Source: Polytrichum commune
Taxonomy: Eukaryota; Streptophyta; Polytrichopsida; Polytrichales; Polytrichaceae
Reading direction: 5' to 3'
DNA: 64,000 nt
Assembly: GCA_950295325.1 (NCBI GenBank)
Contig: OX485804.1
Span: 14,756,001-14,820,000, forward strand
The position numbers were made by a program, and so were the translations under genes. Positions 1-11,014 of the stretch are shown here, piece by piece. The notes beneath the pieces are model-generated. The model had not been told where the DNA came from and made no database searches. It saw only the letters and a program-made list of their open reading frames with translations. The first letter of the stretch is position 1. Each line of letters starts with the position of its first letter.

Positions 1-23
1 TAATGTGCATTTGGGTATTGTAG

Positions 24-3000
24 AATCATGGAGGAGGAAATTCCGGAGTATGAGAGGATGCGGAAGAAAAACATCGAGGCCAACAACCAGAAGCTGCGGG
101 AACTGGGTCTGTCACCGATTGGGACTTCTCATTTCAAGAGGCCTGAGGACCCCGGGTATGTATGACCAAACCCTAATACAACGGACCCGCTACCGCTAGG
201 GTTGCTTCTGAATTTTGAAACATTTATGAGTCCTTGTAGTCATAAATTGCATACAACTCGCTGAAGACATGACTGTTTGCAGTCATAGTTCAAATTATTA
301 TGACTCCCTGTAGTCATACTTTAAGGTCATTATGACACAGTCCAGTCACATTTGCTTGATTATGACTCCTCCTAGTCATAAAAATATTGTAACTTCTTCC
401 CACCCCTTTGTTGTTGTGCATCACATGTGGCTTCTATTGGTTTTCTATGATCACGCAGTTATGATCATGTGTATGAACAATGTTCTTGTTTGTTATGACA
501 TAATGCGCGAATAATCTAGTGGAAAGAAGGGCAAGGTTGGTGCCCACAATGAAGATGAAAGTTTGAACTATTGGAACTCAATTAATACTAGCTAGAACTT
601 GTGTATGTGTTTGTTGCATATTCCTTTCGTAAGATGAATTCACAAAAGTGCAAACTTTAGCTCTTGACCATTAGAATCTCTCAATTTTGGAGTTCCTCAA
701 CCCTCTAAATCCACCAATCTTTGTTACACAATTTTTGATTGAATTTTCTAATAAAGGTATTCAAGATCGTCTTGAAAGTGGGAAGGAATCTAAGGCACAC
801 TTCCATGTGACACTATGGTTTTCATCACATTTGCAAGCTTGCCACCTACATCTTAACCAAGACCATACAAATATCAATTCCTCTTAATTTTGGTTTTTGG
901 TTTCACATCCTCAAATGTTGGATTTAGAAAGTGAGACTTTGCTCACTGGGTTTTGTCAAGACTTTTCATTTTGACAAGTTTATCACAAACACATAGTGAG
1001 CCGTTGAAGACCAAAGAAATTGTTGGAGTTGTTGAGGGAGGGTGCCACTATACATAACTTATCACCTCACTTTTGAATGTTATTTTAGGTCCAACTTGTG
1101 TAGGTGTTTGTTACATATTCCTTTCGTAAGATGAATTTACAAAAGTATGATGAACTGAGATCCTCATATAGGGGTTCAATTTCAATCTTTATTTAGGACC
1201 AATCTCATTACATGTTGTGACCAATTTCATGATTATGACTCCTCCCAGTCATACAAACGTGGAGACCTCATGACTCATTTGAGTCATGTTTCAGCATTGA
1301 CAGTCGTTGGAGTCACGATTTTTGTGAGATGTAATGTCCGTCTAATAACTCCCGCTCGTACTGAACAGTGTGGTTCCCGCGACTTCCACCAAAAATGCCG
1401 AAATGAACAATGTACTAGTCAATTTGATAACAAAAATAGCTAATCTGCCTGATGGCATGCAAGTGGAAGTATTTCGCACAATTGCTAGTTTCCCAGCAAT
1501 TTCATTGCCGGTTTTGAAAATGACTTCGAATGAGGTTGCGCGTGTTTTTGAGAGTAGCCGTGGCGTGCCTGTGGGAGAGCCGGGCCCATCTCTAGAGCAG
1601 GGTGGTGGCTGGGGTGTGACCACTCGAGCGAAGGGAAAAAAACAACTTCCTGAAACGGACCTCGATGATGACGAGGACGAAGAGGACGAAGAGGAGACTT
1701 CCGAGGACGAGCGGCCCAAACCAAGGAGGCGGAAGGTAAAAACATAAATCTCCGTAGTCTCTTGCATTTGCAAACGCATTTAGTCGTCCGCGTTATTTGG
1801 GCCTCATTCCAAACACATATAGAAAAAATGTTGGTAACATATGTCCGTATATGAATATCAATCCATGAGGTCATAATTTGACCCCGAACATGATACTTAG
1901 TACAGTCATGTAATATGACTATAGGTAGTCACATGACTTTGTCCAGTCATATTATGCAATCATATCCTTCCACTCGGCCATGTAGTGTGACTCGATGCAA
2001 TCATGTAACTCAGTACAGTCATGCAGGGTGACTCCACGCTCACATATAGTGTACTGTACGTTTGGGTGTGTAGGGTAATGCAAATGAACCCAGGTCATGG
2101 CCGTTGCAATCTAGCGGAAAGAAGGGCAAGGCGGTCGATGAGGAGGATATCCTGCTGTCCCAAGACATGCAAGATACTATCCGGGCTTGTGAGATGGACG
2201 CCGACGAAGCATCGGCGGACAGCGAGGAGGCAGACATAGGCGTAGGGCATCGTAACGAGCTCCTTGACGAGCTGGAGCTCCGGGAAGTAAGCATTTTGCG
2301 GCGTATGGCTAAAAAAGGAGCTGATCCGACACAACTTCGCGAGAAGGTGCGTTGCCTTGGCCGGACGGCAGAGGTTGAAGGCGGCGATGGAAGCGCGCGG
2401 CTTCGACAGTCGAAGTTGAAGAACCTTAGGCGGTCCTTGAAGAAGAGTGACGAGCTGCACACTTCCAGTGGTGGTCAGCGTTTGTGGGTCGAGGTCGACG
2501 AGGCCGGGTGCCCGACAGGGATACATAGGCCTGACTGGCTGACGCGACTACGCGGGTACTCTCGCGACCTCGACTGGAGCGTCGACAACTTCAGGGCACA
2601 CCCACGGCCCTTGTTGTTGGCGATTAAAGACAAGATGGCCGCACAGTTCGAGTACCGTGGTGGACTCGGAGACGTGCCTGAAGCTATTTTTTTCTTCAGA
2701 TTTTGCGGCAGCAGATGCGGACTCGCAGGTCGAACATGAAGAAACTCATAGAGAGTTGTGGCCCGCTCCCACTGTATGTGAAGAAGGCGCACGTCGACAA
2801 CTTCAAGCGGTTAATTGCCCGGACGGACAAAATCGCGGAAGCCACGCGCATGAAAGCCGCACGGCAGACCGTGCAGACCTTGTCGTATTCTGGAAGGTCC
2901 AAAGGGGAGGTGCGCTCTAGACTGGTAAGTGATTTTGTGTGCAAGTCATTCAAACATAAATATGTGACAACCTGCAGTCATATAATTGAGTGATATAATG

Positions 3001-5675
3001 AATGATATCACTTTACATAGTCATACCGGAAGTCATATGACCATAGATAGTCACACGCTACCTGAATATGACTTCATCTAGTCATATTCAGAGACATATG
3101 ACTTCACCTAGTCATATGTTGAGTAATATGACTATACCTAGTCATATGTTGAGTAATATGACTTCAGCTAGTCATATTCCGAGTAATATGACTTCAGCTA
3201 GTCATATTCCGAGTAATATGACTACAGCTAGCCATATTCTGAGTCATATGACTTTCCATAGTTCCGATTAGTATGTTTACGTATTTTTCATGGATCCACA
3301 GTTGCTCCTTTCACAGGCCGCAGATTTAGAACGGCCCCCCACGCAGCTGGAGGTGGAAACCGAGCTAGCGACACCCGGGAAATCAGGACGGGGCCGGTCA
3401 TCTTCGTCCAGAGGGCCACTCCCAAATGCAAGAGCGGGAGATAGAGCCCTCTTTGTTACGCGGAGCGAGCTGCACGACTTCCAGGATAGCATGAAGGGGG
3501 AGATGGAAGATGTGAAGGCTATGATGAAGTAGCTACTGCTGGAGGTGTAGAAGCGAACGACGCCCACGGACATGGAACCCCCAGCCACGGCGGAAGCGGG
3601 AGTCGACGTGATCCAAGTAACCGCCGAAAAGGTTGCGTCTGTATACCCTCTAGTACTCCATTCGATTACATATATGGAACACCTTTGCTTCAGCAATGTT
3701 GTATGTCATGCATGAAGATCGTTCACTAATACACGCCTCATGTGGATCATTACAACATGCAGGCAACTGGGAAGTCGGCGGAATCCGGGCATACTGGCTC
3801 GACCGCGGATTCGGAGCCACTGCGTAACACCCTAGCAGATATGAGTTGCCAACCCGTCATTGAAAAGAAGAAACCCATAGCCAAGAAGAGGAAGGGCGAA
3901 GCGGAGAAGCTATTGGCGGAACACGATGCACGGCCTACCCGGCGTGCAATGGCTCGACAGAAAGAGGTTGACATTCATGTCATATGCACATTATACTTGT
4001 CGGATAGTTATACTTACGTGCAAGCTTTATGTCTTTGATTTGGCCTCAACATTGGACAGTCATATGACTATGTCGCATAATACGACTGAAAGCAGTCATA
4101 TAATATGACTCTAGGCAGTCATGTTATACGACTATAGGCGGTCATACTATATGACTCAATGCAGTCATGAACATGACAAGTAGCAGTCATATAACATGAC
4201 ATGAGGTTATTACAAGCAGTCAAGTATGACAGGGCCGAGTCATACTCTAACGCGTGCGGCTTACTGGGTTGTGGCCTTCCAGGTTATGACGGTTGGAGCG
4301 AGTCAAGATCAACCCGTGGACTTGCAGGAGGACGAGGACAATGAGGCGCCTGGCTCGAAGAGGCCGGCAAAACGGGCTCAGAAAGGAGGCAGTCCACAGA
4401 AGAAGAAGAAAAAGGCTGGCAATGCTCCGAAGACCCAGCCGTTAGCCGCGAAGGTCCCCTCGGTAAGAGTGTCGGACTCCGGGCGTAGGAAAATTATAGT
4501 ATTGAATGTTGTAGGACTTCTTTGCGATATCAGACCTTTGCACGATAGGAGAGAGTGGGGCCCGGATCTAGTCATCCACTACGCAAAGGACCTGAATGTA
4601 AAAATCAAAAAAAGAACCGACTGCGACAAGTTTTTGTCGATGTTGTTCTCTAATTTTGATGTCGGGATATGGTCCCCCGTAGAGCAGAACGTACTAGAGG
4701 TTGTAGGTGCATTTCTTGCATCGGGAACGACAGCTCAATGGAGCTTTCTGTGGGGGAGGACTTACCCCCTGTAGAACCCAATAAGAGACCTCCGCAATCT
4801 ATTTGATATGATTCCGGACCCCACGCACGGCTCAACACGGTGTTTCCAAATCGATTGGGATACAACGGCGACGGCGCGTTCCCCCCCCCTCAAATGTCCT
4901 AAACTTTCTGCGTTGGGATTCCCTAAACCCCAACGATGACTTCCTCCGCAGAATCTGCGGGCCATTCGAAGCATTGGCCCGCAAGCAATCCGACATTGAA
5001 TATTGCTTGGCGTATCTGACCAAGGAGGTCCATCTAGCGTCGGTATCTGCGAACCTGGTAGGTTCATCGACACATGTAAGCTGCTCTTGGATATTTTTTG
5101 TTTCTATTTGGTTCTCACTCCAATCGCAAACAAGGAAAATGCTGATAACACATGTCCGCGTAGGTATGTCATTCCACGAAGTAATATGAGGACCATAGGC
5201 GAATATGTTATTCATTGTGGTCATTCTAATATGACTATGGTCAGTCATAGGTCATATGACTATGTGCGGTCATATGACTATGGCTAGTCACGGGTTGTAT
5301 GACTACGTCCAGTCATATGACTATGCTCAGTTATAGGTCGTAATGATATTACTCATTGTTGTCATATCTGATGACTACGGTGCGGTATATGAATATGTCC
5401 TATCAGATTATGCAATCATGGCCTAGTGTGAGGTCATATATTGAGTATTAAAGCTCCAGTAACTCAACGCGGATTGTTTTACTTGTTGATAATTACGTTT
5501 TCTGCTGCAGACACAAGCAGAAGAGGTCGCCACCGTATTGTCGGAGACGGCTAATGCGATGGTGGAGGACGCACCCTTGCCGTTGGCCACGGGGTCCAAT
5601 GTCGCATTGTTCGACCTGGACTATCCCGTTAGAACCTCAACAAGCCACTTAGATTTCGGTAGTTTACACATTTAG
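24..5675 (+). CDS. CACTA-1 transposon protein gene (Transposase_24-like), multi-exon, damaged
   Basis: Exons inferred from coding bias and GT-AG borders: 24-155 (ATG at 28, protein starts MEEEIPEYERMRKKNIE, a motif common near the start of CACTA proteins), 1369-1735 (ends in a Glu/Asp-rich then RRRK tail), 2115-2924, about 3299-3631, 3763-3966 (Lys/Arg-rich), 4282-5056 and 5511-5675 (TAG at 5673). The 2115-2924 exon holds the most diagnostic part: a basic region with LRQQMRTRRSNMKKL, then MKAARQTVQTLSYSGRS before a GTAAGT donor, resembling the Transposase_24 (Ptta/En/Spm) domain. Damage: a frame change or very short intron near 2680-2700, two in-frame TAG codons at 3530 and 3548 where Gln would fit, and a frame change in the C-run near 4880. 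Exon borders are approximate; the role (DNA binding for CACTA transposition) follows from family knowledge. Confidence 0.55.
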
Positions 5676-6465
5676 GGGTCATGTAGGAAAGATGAACACA
5701 TTTGGATATGCTTGGAGACATGGACTACATAAAGTCGTTCAAGTTATTGAAATTTATCTGCTCAATTTGTGCGCTCAATTTCTTATTTGGCTCAGTCATG
5801 TAGCGCATGACTTGAATGTGTCGTAATTGCTTGGGTTGTGCCTGGAAATGTGACTGACATTCAGAATTGCTAGTAATACAAATCTAACTCAATACAGTTA
5901 CCACAACGCACAAAGAACTACGCAATGTGACTCTCCATCTACGCGAATATCACTCCATCATGTCACATTATGCATCACATGTTACTAAGAATATGACTAT
6001 AGGACATCATATAATAATGTCATCCCCGCAGAAAATATGACTATCGCCTCAAAAAACATGACTACAAGTAGTCAAAAAACTAGTAGTCACATTCCACGTG
6101 GCCTGCCACGTCGGCAAAATTATGACACATGTAAGTCATATTACACGTCAGCAGAAAACATGACTACATAGAGTCACATGCCACATCGGATAGGTATTTT
6201 TTCTGCCCGGGCAGGTCAAAAAAGGGCACAGACTCCAAGGCTAGTCAAGATATGCCCCACGTGCTGTGGGGATCGTAGAATCTGTCCTTTTATACGCCCC
6301 CACAACCATATATATTCATATGACTCATGTCCGAAGCGACTCGTCGGTAATGACTAGACCCAGTCACCGTGCGCGTCATCCTCATCCGGAGCCTCGTCAG
6401 TCATATTTTGGGATTTTATGACTTAAGGCAGTCATAAATTTCAGTCATAAAATACCCAATCTGTT
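200..6465. repeat. Dispersed TATGACT / AGTCATA inverted-motif repeats in CACTA-1 introns
   Basis: Short units of the form ATGACT, 5-8 bases, AGTCAT recur dozens of times between the exons of the CACTA-1 gene (clusters at about 230-350, 1230-1320, 1880-2050, 2960-3270, 4060-4250, 5220-5450, 5990-6470) and are essentially absent from the exons. Both halves are reverse complements. CACTA elements usually carry such motifs only in subterminal regions, where the element's own protein binds them. The stretches 156-1368 and 5676-6471 contain nothing else that I recognise; a degenerate duplicate of the start of the 2115 exon lies at about 512-545. Confidence 0.7.
3061..3265. repeat. 30-bp tandem repeat, about 6-7 units
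   Basis: A direct tandem array with a 30-bp period, each unit being one TATGACT-spacer-AGTCATA module plus a linker ending in GAGTAA. The unit is a multiple of three and so stays open in frame, giving a 10-residue repeating translation that is not evidence of a protein. It lies in an intron of the CACTA-1 gene and is a local amplification of the element-wide motif. Confidence 0.8.
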
Positions 6466-6471
6466 GTAGTG

Positions 6472-6626
6472 CCGCTCGCCGTCCACCAGCAAAAGATGGT
6501 CATGAAAGTGGTGTCCTTCGCAAAAAATTGAGTTCTTTGTGCTTGCGTGAGAAGCTCGAGGAGCTGTCGCCGGGCGGGCAGTACTAGTGCATTATAATTA
6601 ATTGTGATTAGTCAATAGGATGCCAC
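6472..6626. other. Spacer between the two CACTA elements
   Basis: The 155 bases between the TAGTG end of CACTA-1 and the CACTA start of CACTA-2. No complete coding frame; no feature recognised. Confidence 0.5.
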
Positions 6627-6811
6627 CACTACAACAAAATTGACAAAAAATGACTTTATTTTTGTCGTTGAGGACTACAATGACTATTAATTTTTGTATT
6701 ATTACGGACGAATCATAACGGACAAACATTCGTTGGGGACGTGACGTGGGAACCTGGATGCTATAGTCGTATAGGGTAGTCGTAAACATGTTGAGCGGAC
6801 GTGGCAAGCCG

Positions 6812-6960
6812 AGATGACACAGATTTCACGTGGCATCCACGACACGACCTCACATCCAGGTCATCATCTGACGTGGCATCCACGCCACAACCTCACATCT
6901 AGGTCATCATCTGACATGGCATCCACGCCACGACCTCACCTCCAGGTCATCATCTGAGTT
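6812..6960. repeat. About 43-bp tandem repeat, 3 units
   Basis: Three near-identical units containing ACGTGGCATCCACG and AGGTCATCATCTGA. The unit includes the short palindrome CGTGGCATCCACG. Subterminal position in CACTA-2 suggests a binding-site array; that is inference. Confidence 0.75.
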
Positions 6961-7802
6961 GGCTCTCACGCCATATCAACAAACACGTGGCTTCCGAGTC
7001 AATTGGCCATGTCATCGTTACATATGGGCAACTAATATAATGTCACGTATCCATAAATATAGTTCTTGTGTAGTCATTTGCCGGTTGTTAAACATGACAC
7101 GGCGCATATGTGAAGCACGTTGGGTTTCGCCATGTGGCCATGTGTATCCGAAATGACTATTATGTTACTATTGAAGAACTATATGCTAGTGACATGTGCA
7201 CGGGTTTCGGCCATCTATGAGCACATTGAGCCTTTGTTTATTCTTTCATTAGTGGGACATTTCATTAGTGCCGAGGTGTCAGGGTACACGTGTCTTTTGT
7301 AATGACTCAGACCTCCACGTGGATGCATAAATGACTAGAATTCGACATCATGTACAAATTTTTGTGCTTTCTGTGCGGCCATGATTGTTCCAAGACGGAT
7401 TTGTGTCATGCCATTTTGACTACGAGGAGACTTTGAATGGTTAACAATGACTACACTGCAAAATCTGTGCAGTCATTGATATACAATCAGCATCCATCTC
7501 AACTTCACAGTGACTACAAAATCTGCGAAGAACTCGACCTCAACGACGACAAAATTACTATTTAATGCATACCAATGACAATGAGAAATTGCGTTAACAA
7601 TACCTTTCAAACATGCAACTACTATTCAAGCATTAAAGAGGGAGACTCAATTGGTGAATCGGGATCATATTTGAAAAAGAATACATATTTCAAATTTATT
7701 GTTCAGTTCCCAACAAAATGCGTGGGCGTGTTCTTGAGTGGGTTTAGAATTTACAGTGCGGAAGTCTTCTATATCCTTCCTGATAAGTACGTGGGAGAAA
7801 AA

Positions 7803-8165
7803 TCATGCTGCTCTCAGGTTCCTTTCATTCCACAGTATGCACCCTCCCACCACATCTTTCACTACCCATTGGTCTCCGTCCTCATGTGGATGTGCAAGTT
7901 TCACGTCACCTAGGTAAACAATGGTCACGTCCACTTTGTAGCAAAATTCCGGAATGACCTTAAAATGAAACTTATCCACACCCCCCACACCGCTGATTTT
8001 ACCAATGGCCACCTTCCGTCTCTTGTTTTTCGGGCTCATCATATGCACGGATTGCCCAACATTGAACTGCACCCATACACCATCCACAAAACAGTCAATG
8101 GCATACCTCATACAATGTAAGTATCTAATTAGCAATGTGTCAGCAATCAGGGCTTCATGTGGCAC
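7803..8165 (-). CDS. TNP1/Transposase_23-like C-terminal exon of CACTA-2
   Basis: About 120 codons. The order of features VGQSVHMMSP, then KVAIGKISGV, FCYKVDVTIVYLGD, then VVKDVVGGCILWNE matches the TNP1/En/Spm (Transposase_23) domain, in which a conserved MSL/MS-x-P core is followed by an 'E-V-x-V' strand and a terminal 'G-x-x-I-x-W' motif. Such domains sit at the C-terminus of CACTA proteins and take part in DNA binding. The exon lies about 1.2 kb from the CACTA-2 terminus in the expected orientation. Its start is open upstream (an acceptor is likely near 8165-8200). I am fairly sure of the family; completeness is unknown. Flanking 6961-7802 has only AATGACT-type repeats. Confidence 0.6.
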   Translation of the reverse strand: MPHEALIADTLLIRYLHCMRYAIDCFVDGVWVQFNVGQSVHMMSPKNKRRKVAIGKISGVGGVDKFHFKVIPEFCYKVDVTIVYLGDVKLAHPHEDGDQWVVKDVVGGCILWNERNLRAA

Positions 8166-8269
8166 TGACCAATGTCTTCGTTGCCCTCCAATGTCACTTC
8201 CATAATGGACTAAAAAACCACACCAAACAATGCATACGACATTTATACGGTTCTAAAAATGTTCAGGGA

Positions 8270-8400
8270 TGCATTGCTTAAGGACTGCTGAATGATTGCT
8301 AAATGACTGCTCAATGACCACTAAATGACTGTTGAATGACTGCTAACTGACTGCTAACTGACTGCCGAATAATTATTGTCTGACTGTTAAATGACTTTAA
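8270..8400. repeat. Array of AATGACTGCT-type motifs (CACTA-2)
   Basis: About a dozen short direct units such as AAATGACTGCT, TGAATGACTGC and TAACTGACTGC in 130 bp. A sister array lies at 14325-14470 (units like GTGAATGACTG), so the motif marks both sides of the CACTA-2 gene region. Confidence 0.7.
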
Positions 8401-8537
8401 AAAATGTTCAGGGATTGATTGGACAAACCGGACGTGAAGGCAATATTGTATTGCCTGATGTGCTATCCCCTGTTTTGGCACCCCTTCCCAGCAATTTCAT
8501 CTCGGGAACCACATACACATGCAAGTAAAATCCAAAT

Positions 8538-9811
8538 TCAATTAGTCATGGACCAACTAAGAGGAGGGGGGGGACAATGTTCATTGTGAATTTCAAGTTC
8601 ACAACTCCCCTCATCTCCTAGAGCCGTCACAGTAGTCTTTGCCATGTTCTTCGAAAATTGATTCAGTTCACACGCCCCTATTTGAATTATGGATAGATTG
8701 CAAGTGGACCAAAAACTTCCAACATCCTGGTGCACATAGAAGCCTTGAAGAACTGGCCATAAGTTTTGCTGTAAATAATCTTTGTCCTCAAATAAATCCT
8801 TCAGATTTGCAACATAGAAAGGGAGGGGGAATGATCACATTTGATTGTGGGTTGAAGTTCACCCTAGGCTCATGGTGGTCTATGATAACAGTGTTGGTAG
8901 CATCCCAACATGGCCATTTCTTCCAAACCTTGGTCATGAGTTTCACCTACAATGAAACATGATCACTCTTTGGAATTAACTCGCAATTATTTGCTGATCA
9001 CGTAAAAATTGGTATATGGCCTCCCAAATGTGAGAACACTGGTAGGATCTCCCGTAGAACCTCTTCTATATACAACTATTCTTAGTACCCCAAAATGCTA
9101 TTTTGAACATTTTAAAACAGCAGCCTAAGAACTCCATCATCCATGGCCTGAACACGAACCTACGTGTGTAAGTTTTTTTGGTCACACGGATGTTGCAGTT
9201 TAGATTTGGTTGAGTCAATAGGTTGGTATCCAGAAGTGTACCATGCACATTGAAGATCACTAGTTTGGTTTGATTGTAGAGTTCCGCTATCGAATTTAGC
9301 GGCGGGCTTACCTGACCACCATGCGCACTGTTTGAACCACCAATGTCACCTATCTTGCTTGGTGACATGATCTTGGGATTTTTGCTCACAGATTCCGGAG
9401 ATTCTCCCTTTTCCACTGACGCAACAAGGGATGCATCCTCAGCCAACACGACAACGTCTATGCCCTCTACATGCTCATTCTCCACAATTTGCTCCAGCCC
9501 TTTCCCTCCTCCCAAACTCCCACCTCCACCACTAATGCGCTCCCCACTCCCATCTATTTTTTGTGCCACTCCCCTACTTGCGTATTCCATATTTCCTCTC
9601 TTTCCCCCCCCTCTCCACTATCTTCCACCCCACTCCCACCCACTGCAATGTTGGGAGGGCCACTGCTATGTTCTACACCCCCACCTACAACAGCTCCAAC
9701 TTCCTGCTTCCCATCATCTGGGGTTATTGGCTGCCCAGTGGCCGCCGCTCCTGCAGCTCGCCTATTTACACCTCCCTTTGCTATCCTCCCTTTTTTTGAG
9801 ACGTCTCGCGT
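8538..9811 (-). pseudogene. FCP1/CTD-phosphatase-like HAD domain captured in CACTA-2, catalytic Asp residues lost
   Basis: Reading on the minus strand, an open frame runs from the LTR-C junction at 9811, Gly-rich and acidic, through KLVIFNVHGTLLD (about 9220-9260) to RRFVFRPWMMEFL (about 9100-9150). A second exon starts at 8946 after an AG acceptor and contains VWKKWPCWDATNTVIIDHHE, then after a one-base frame change in a C-run near 8820-8830 continues to NLWPVLQGFYVHQDVGSFW. This is the layout of FCP1/SCP-type HAD phosphatases (motif DxDGT, a RPW/RPF segment, then NT-x-x-x-D-D and a NP-x-N segment). Here DxDGT reads NVHGT, so both catalytic aspartates are replaced. The gene is also cut upstream by LTR-C. 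Probably a dead or non-catalytic host domain captured by the transposon. Confidence 0.6.
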
Positions 9812-11014
9812 TGTCGTGATGTAAATACGTACACTATATAGATGTGTACGTATTTAATATTGCATTGTGATTCTTGGTCTTGGAGAAAAATAATAAAGAA
9901 TAGAAGTAGATTACTTTTTTTATTTACTCATAGTTTATTTTAGCTATCATTACCTAAGGATAGAAGTGGATAGAAGTTGCTTACCTTTATGTGTACTCAT
10001 AGTTACTCTTAGTTACCTTTACCAAATGATAGAAATAGATTACCTTTTTATTTACTCATAGTTTATTTTTGTCTTTTAGTTATCTTGAGTTACTTTGGAC
10101 CAATGGGTGATTAGAAGCCATGTGATGAGGATAAGAGAGAACTTTGTCTCTCGCATGGATAGGGAGAGGTGGTGAAGGAAAGATGTTATGTGATTATTGT
10201 GGGAGGGAAGTTGTTGAGAGAGAGAAGTGGATTCGAAGCTCACGGTGTGAGTTGTTTTTTAGAAGAATATGAAATAAAATACGAGGGATTTGTGATTCAT
10301 GAGAGATCTCACTTGTTGTTTTGGAAGTTAGCAATCAAGATTTGTGCTTGTTTGAGTGGAGGGAAGTCTGTTGGTTCTTAAAAGAAGAGCTGAGACTTCG
10401 ACCGACCATAGAAGACGGACAGATTAAAGAATTGAAGGCTTCAAGACTCGAATGTGTGGTTGCTTGTGGCACGTTGTCTTTTTCTTGTGTGTGTGATTCC
10501 AAGCCGGTTTTGGAGGCTAGTTGCATTTCATTTCTGCATCGTAATTTGTTTCATGTGTGACAACGAAGTGGGATTAATGACCCACAAGGTTGTTTGTGAC
10601 AACGAAGTGGGATTAATCACCCACAAGGTTGTTTTCTGTCGTTCCCACTGGTGAGGCGCGATTGCTGGTCACCGTGGGTTTGAAAGTTTAGGAGCCAATC
10701 TTTCGGACGTCAGCTCGTGTTCTGACGTCCCGTTTTACCCGTCCGAAGCCCGTGGTTTCTTATCACACTACCCTTACCCTTTATCCATATAGAGCCGCAA
10801 CAGGATAGGTCGACGGGAAAGAGGTTGAAGATTAGAAGAAATTGAAGAAATTGAAGACTAGAAGACCGGAAGATTCGATTGAAGACCAGAAGATTCGACG
10901 GGTCCGATAAAATCTAGTTGCAGCCAGAAGCCCAACGCTTTCCCAAGGCGGAACCCTCTCTACCCGACAACGTGCACGGCCTTTGCTCCCCACCTGACTA
11001 TTGTCTTGCGACAC
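9812..11014 (+). mobile_element. LTR family C, copy 1 (about 1.2 kb)
   Basis: Starts TGTCGTGATG at 9812 and ends CTTGCGACA at 11014, giving TGTCG/CGACA ends. The first ~278 bp are identical to 37076-37353, defining a shared start. The flanks CGCGT and CGGTA do not match, so it is either recombined or mis-bounded at the right. It interrupts the minus-strand FCP1-like frame. Contains a duplicated hairpin unit at 10561-10631. No protein of its own is recognised. Confidence 0.5.
10561..10631 (+). other. Two tandem two-tier stem-loops in LTR-C
   Basis: Two units 39 bp apart. Each has an outer CAAC/GTTG stem, a GAA/AAG internal loop, an inner GTGGG/CCCAC stem and an 8-base loop, ATTAATGA in the first and ATTAATCA in the second. 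Related structures occur in LTR-A (16554-16634). Seen directly as inverted complementarity; RNA function is inference. Confidence 0.6.

Larger units (their letters stand above)
1..6471 (+). mobile_element. CACTA-1: right part of a CACTA (En/Spm) DNA transposon
   Basis: The right terminus is visible at 6461-6471, where the sequence ends CTGTTGTAGTG, the reverse complement of a CACTACAACAG inverted terminus typical of CACTA elements. The next bases are CCG; the matching 3-bp duplication cannot be checked because the left end lies outside the window. Inside is a plus-strand multi-exon gene with Transposase_24-like features and very many copies of a TATGACT/AGTCATA motif, as expected of CACTA subterminal transposase-binding repeats but spread over the whole element. 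Boundaries are seen; autonomy is not claimed. Confidence 0.75.

Noticed and set aside
3068-3271. 67-codon frame with a 10-residue repeat
   Set aside because: 30-bp tandem repeat in an intron of the CACTA-1 gene.
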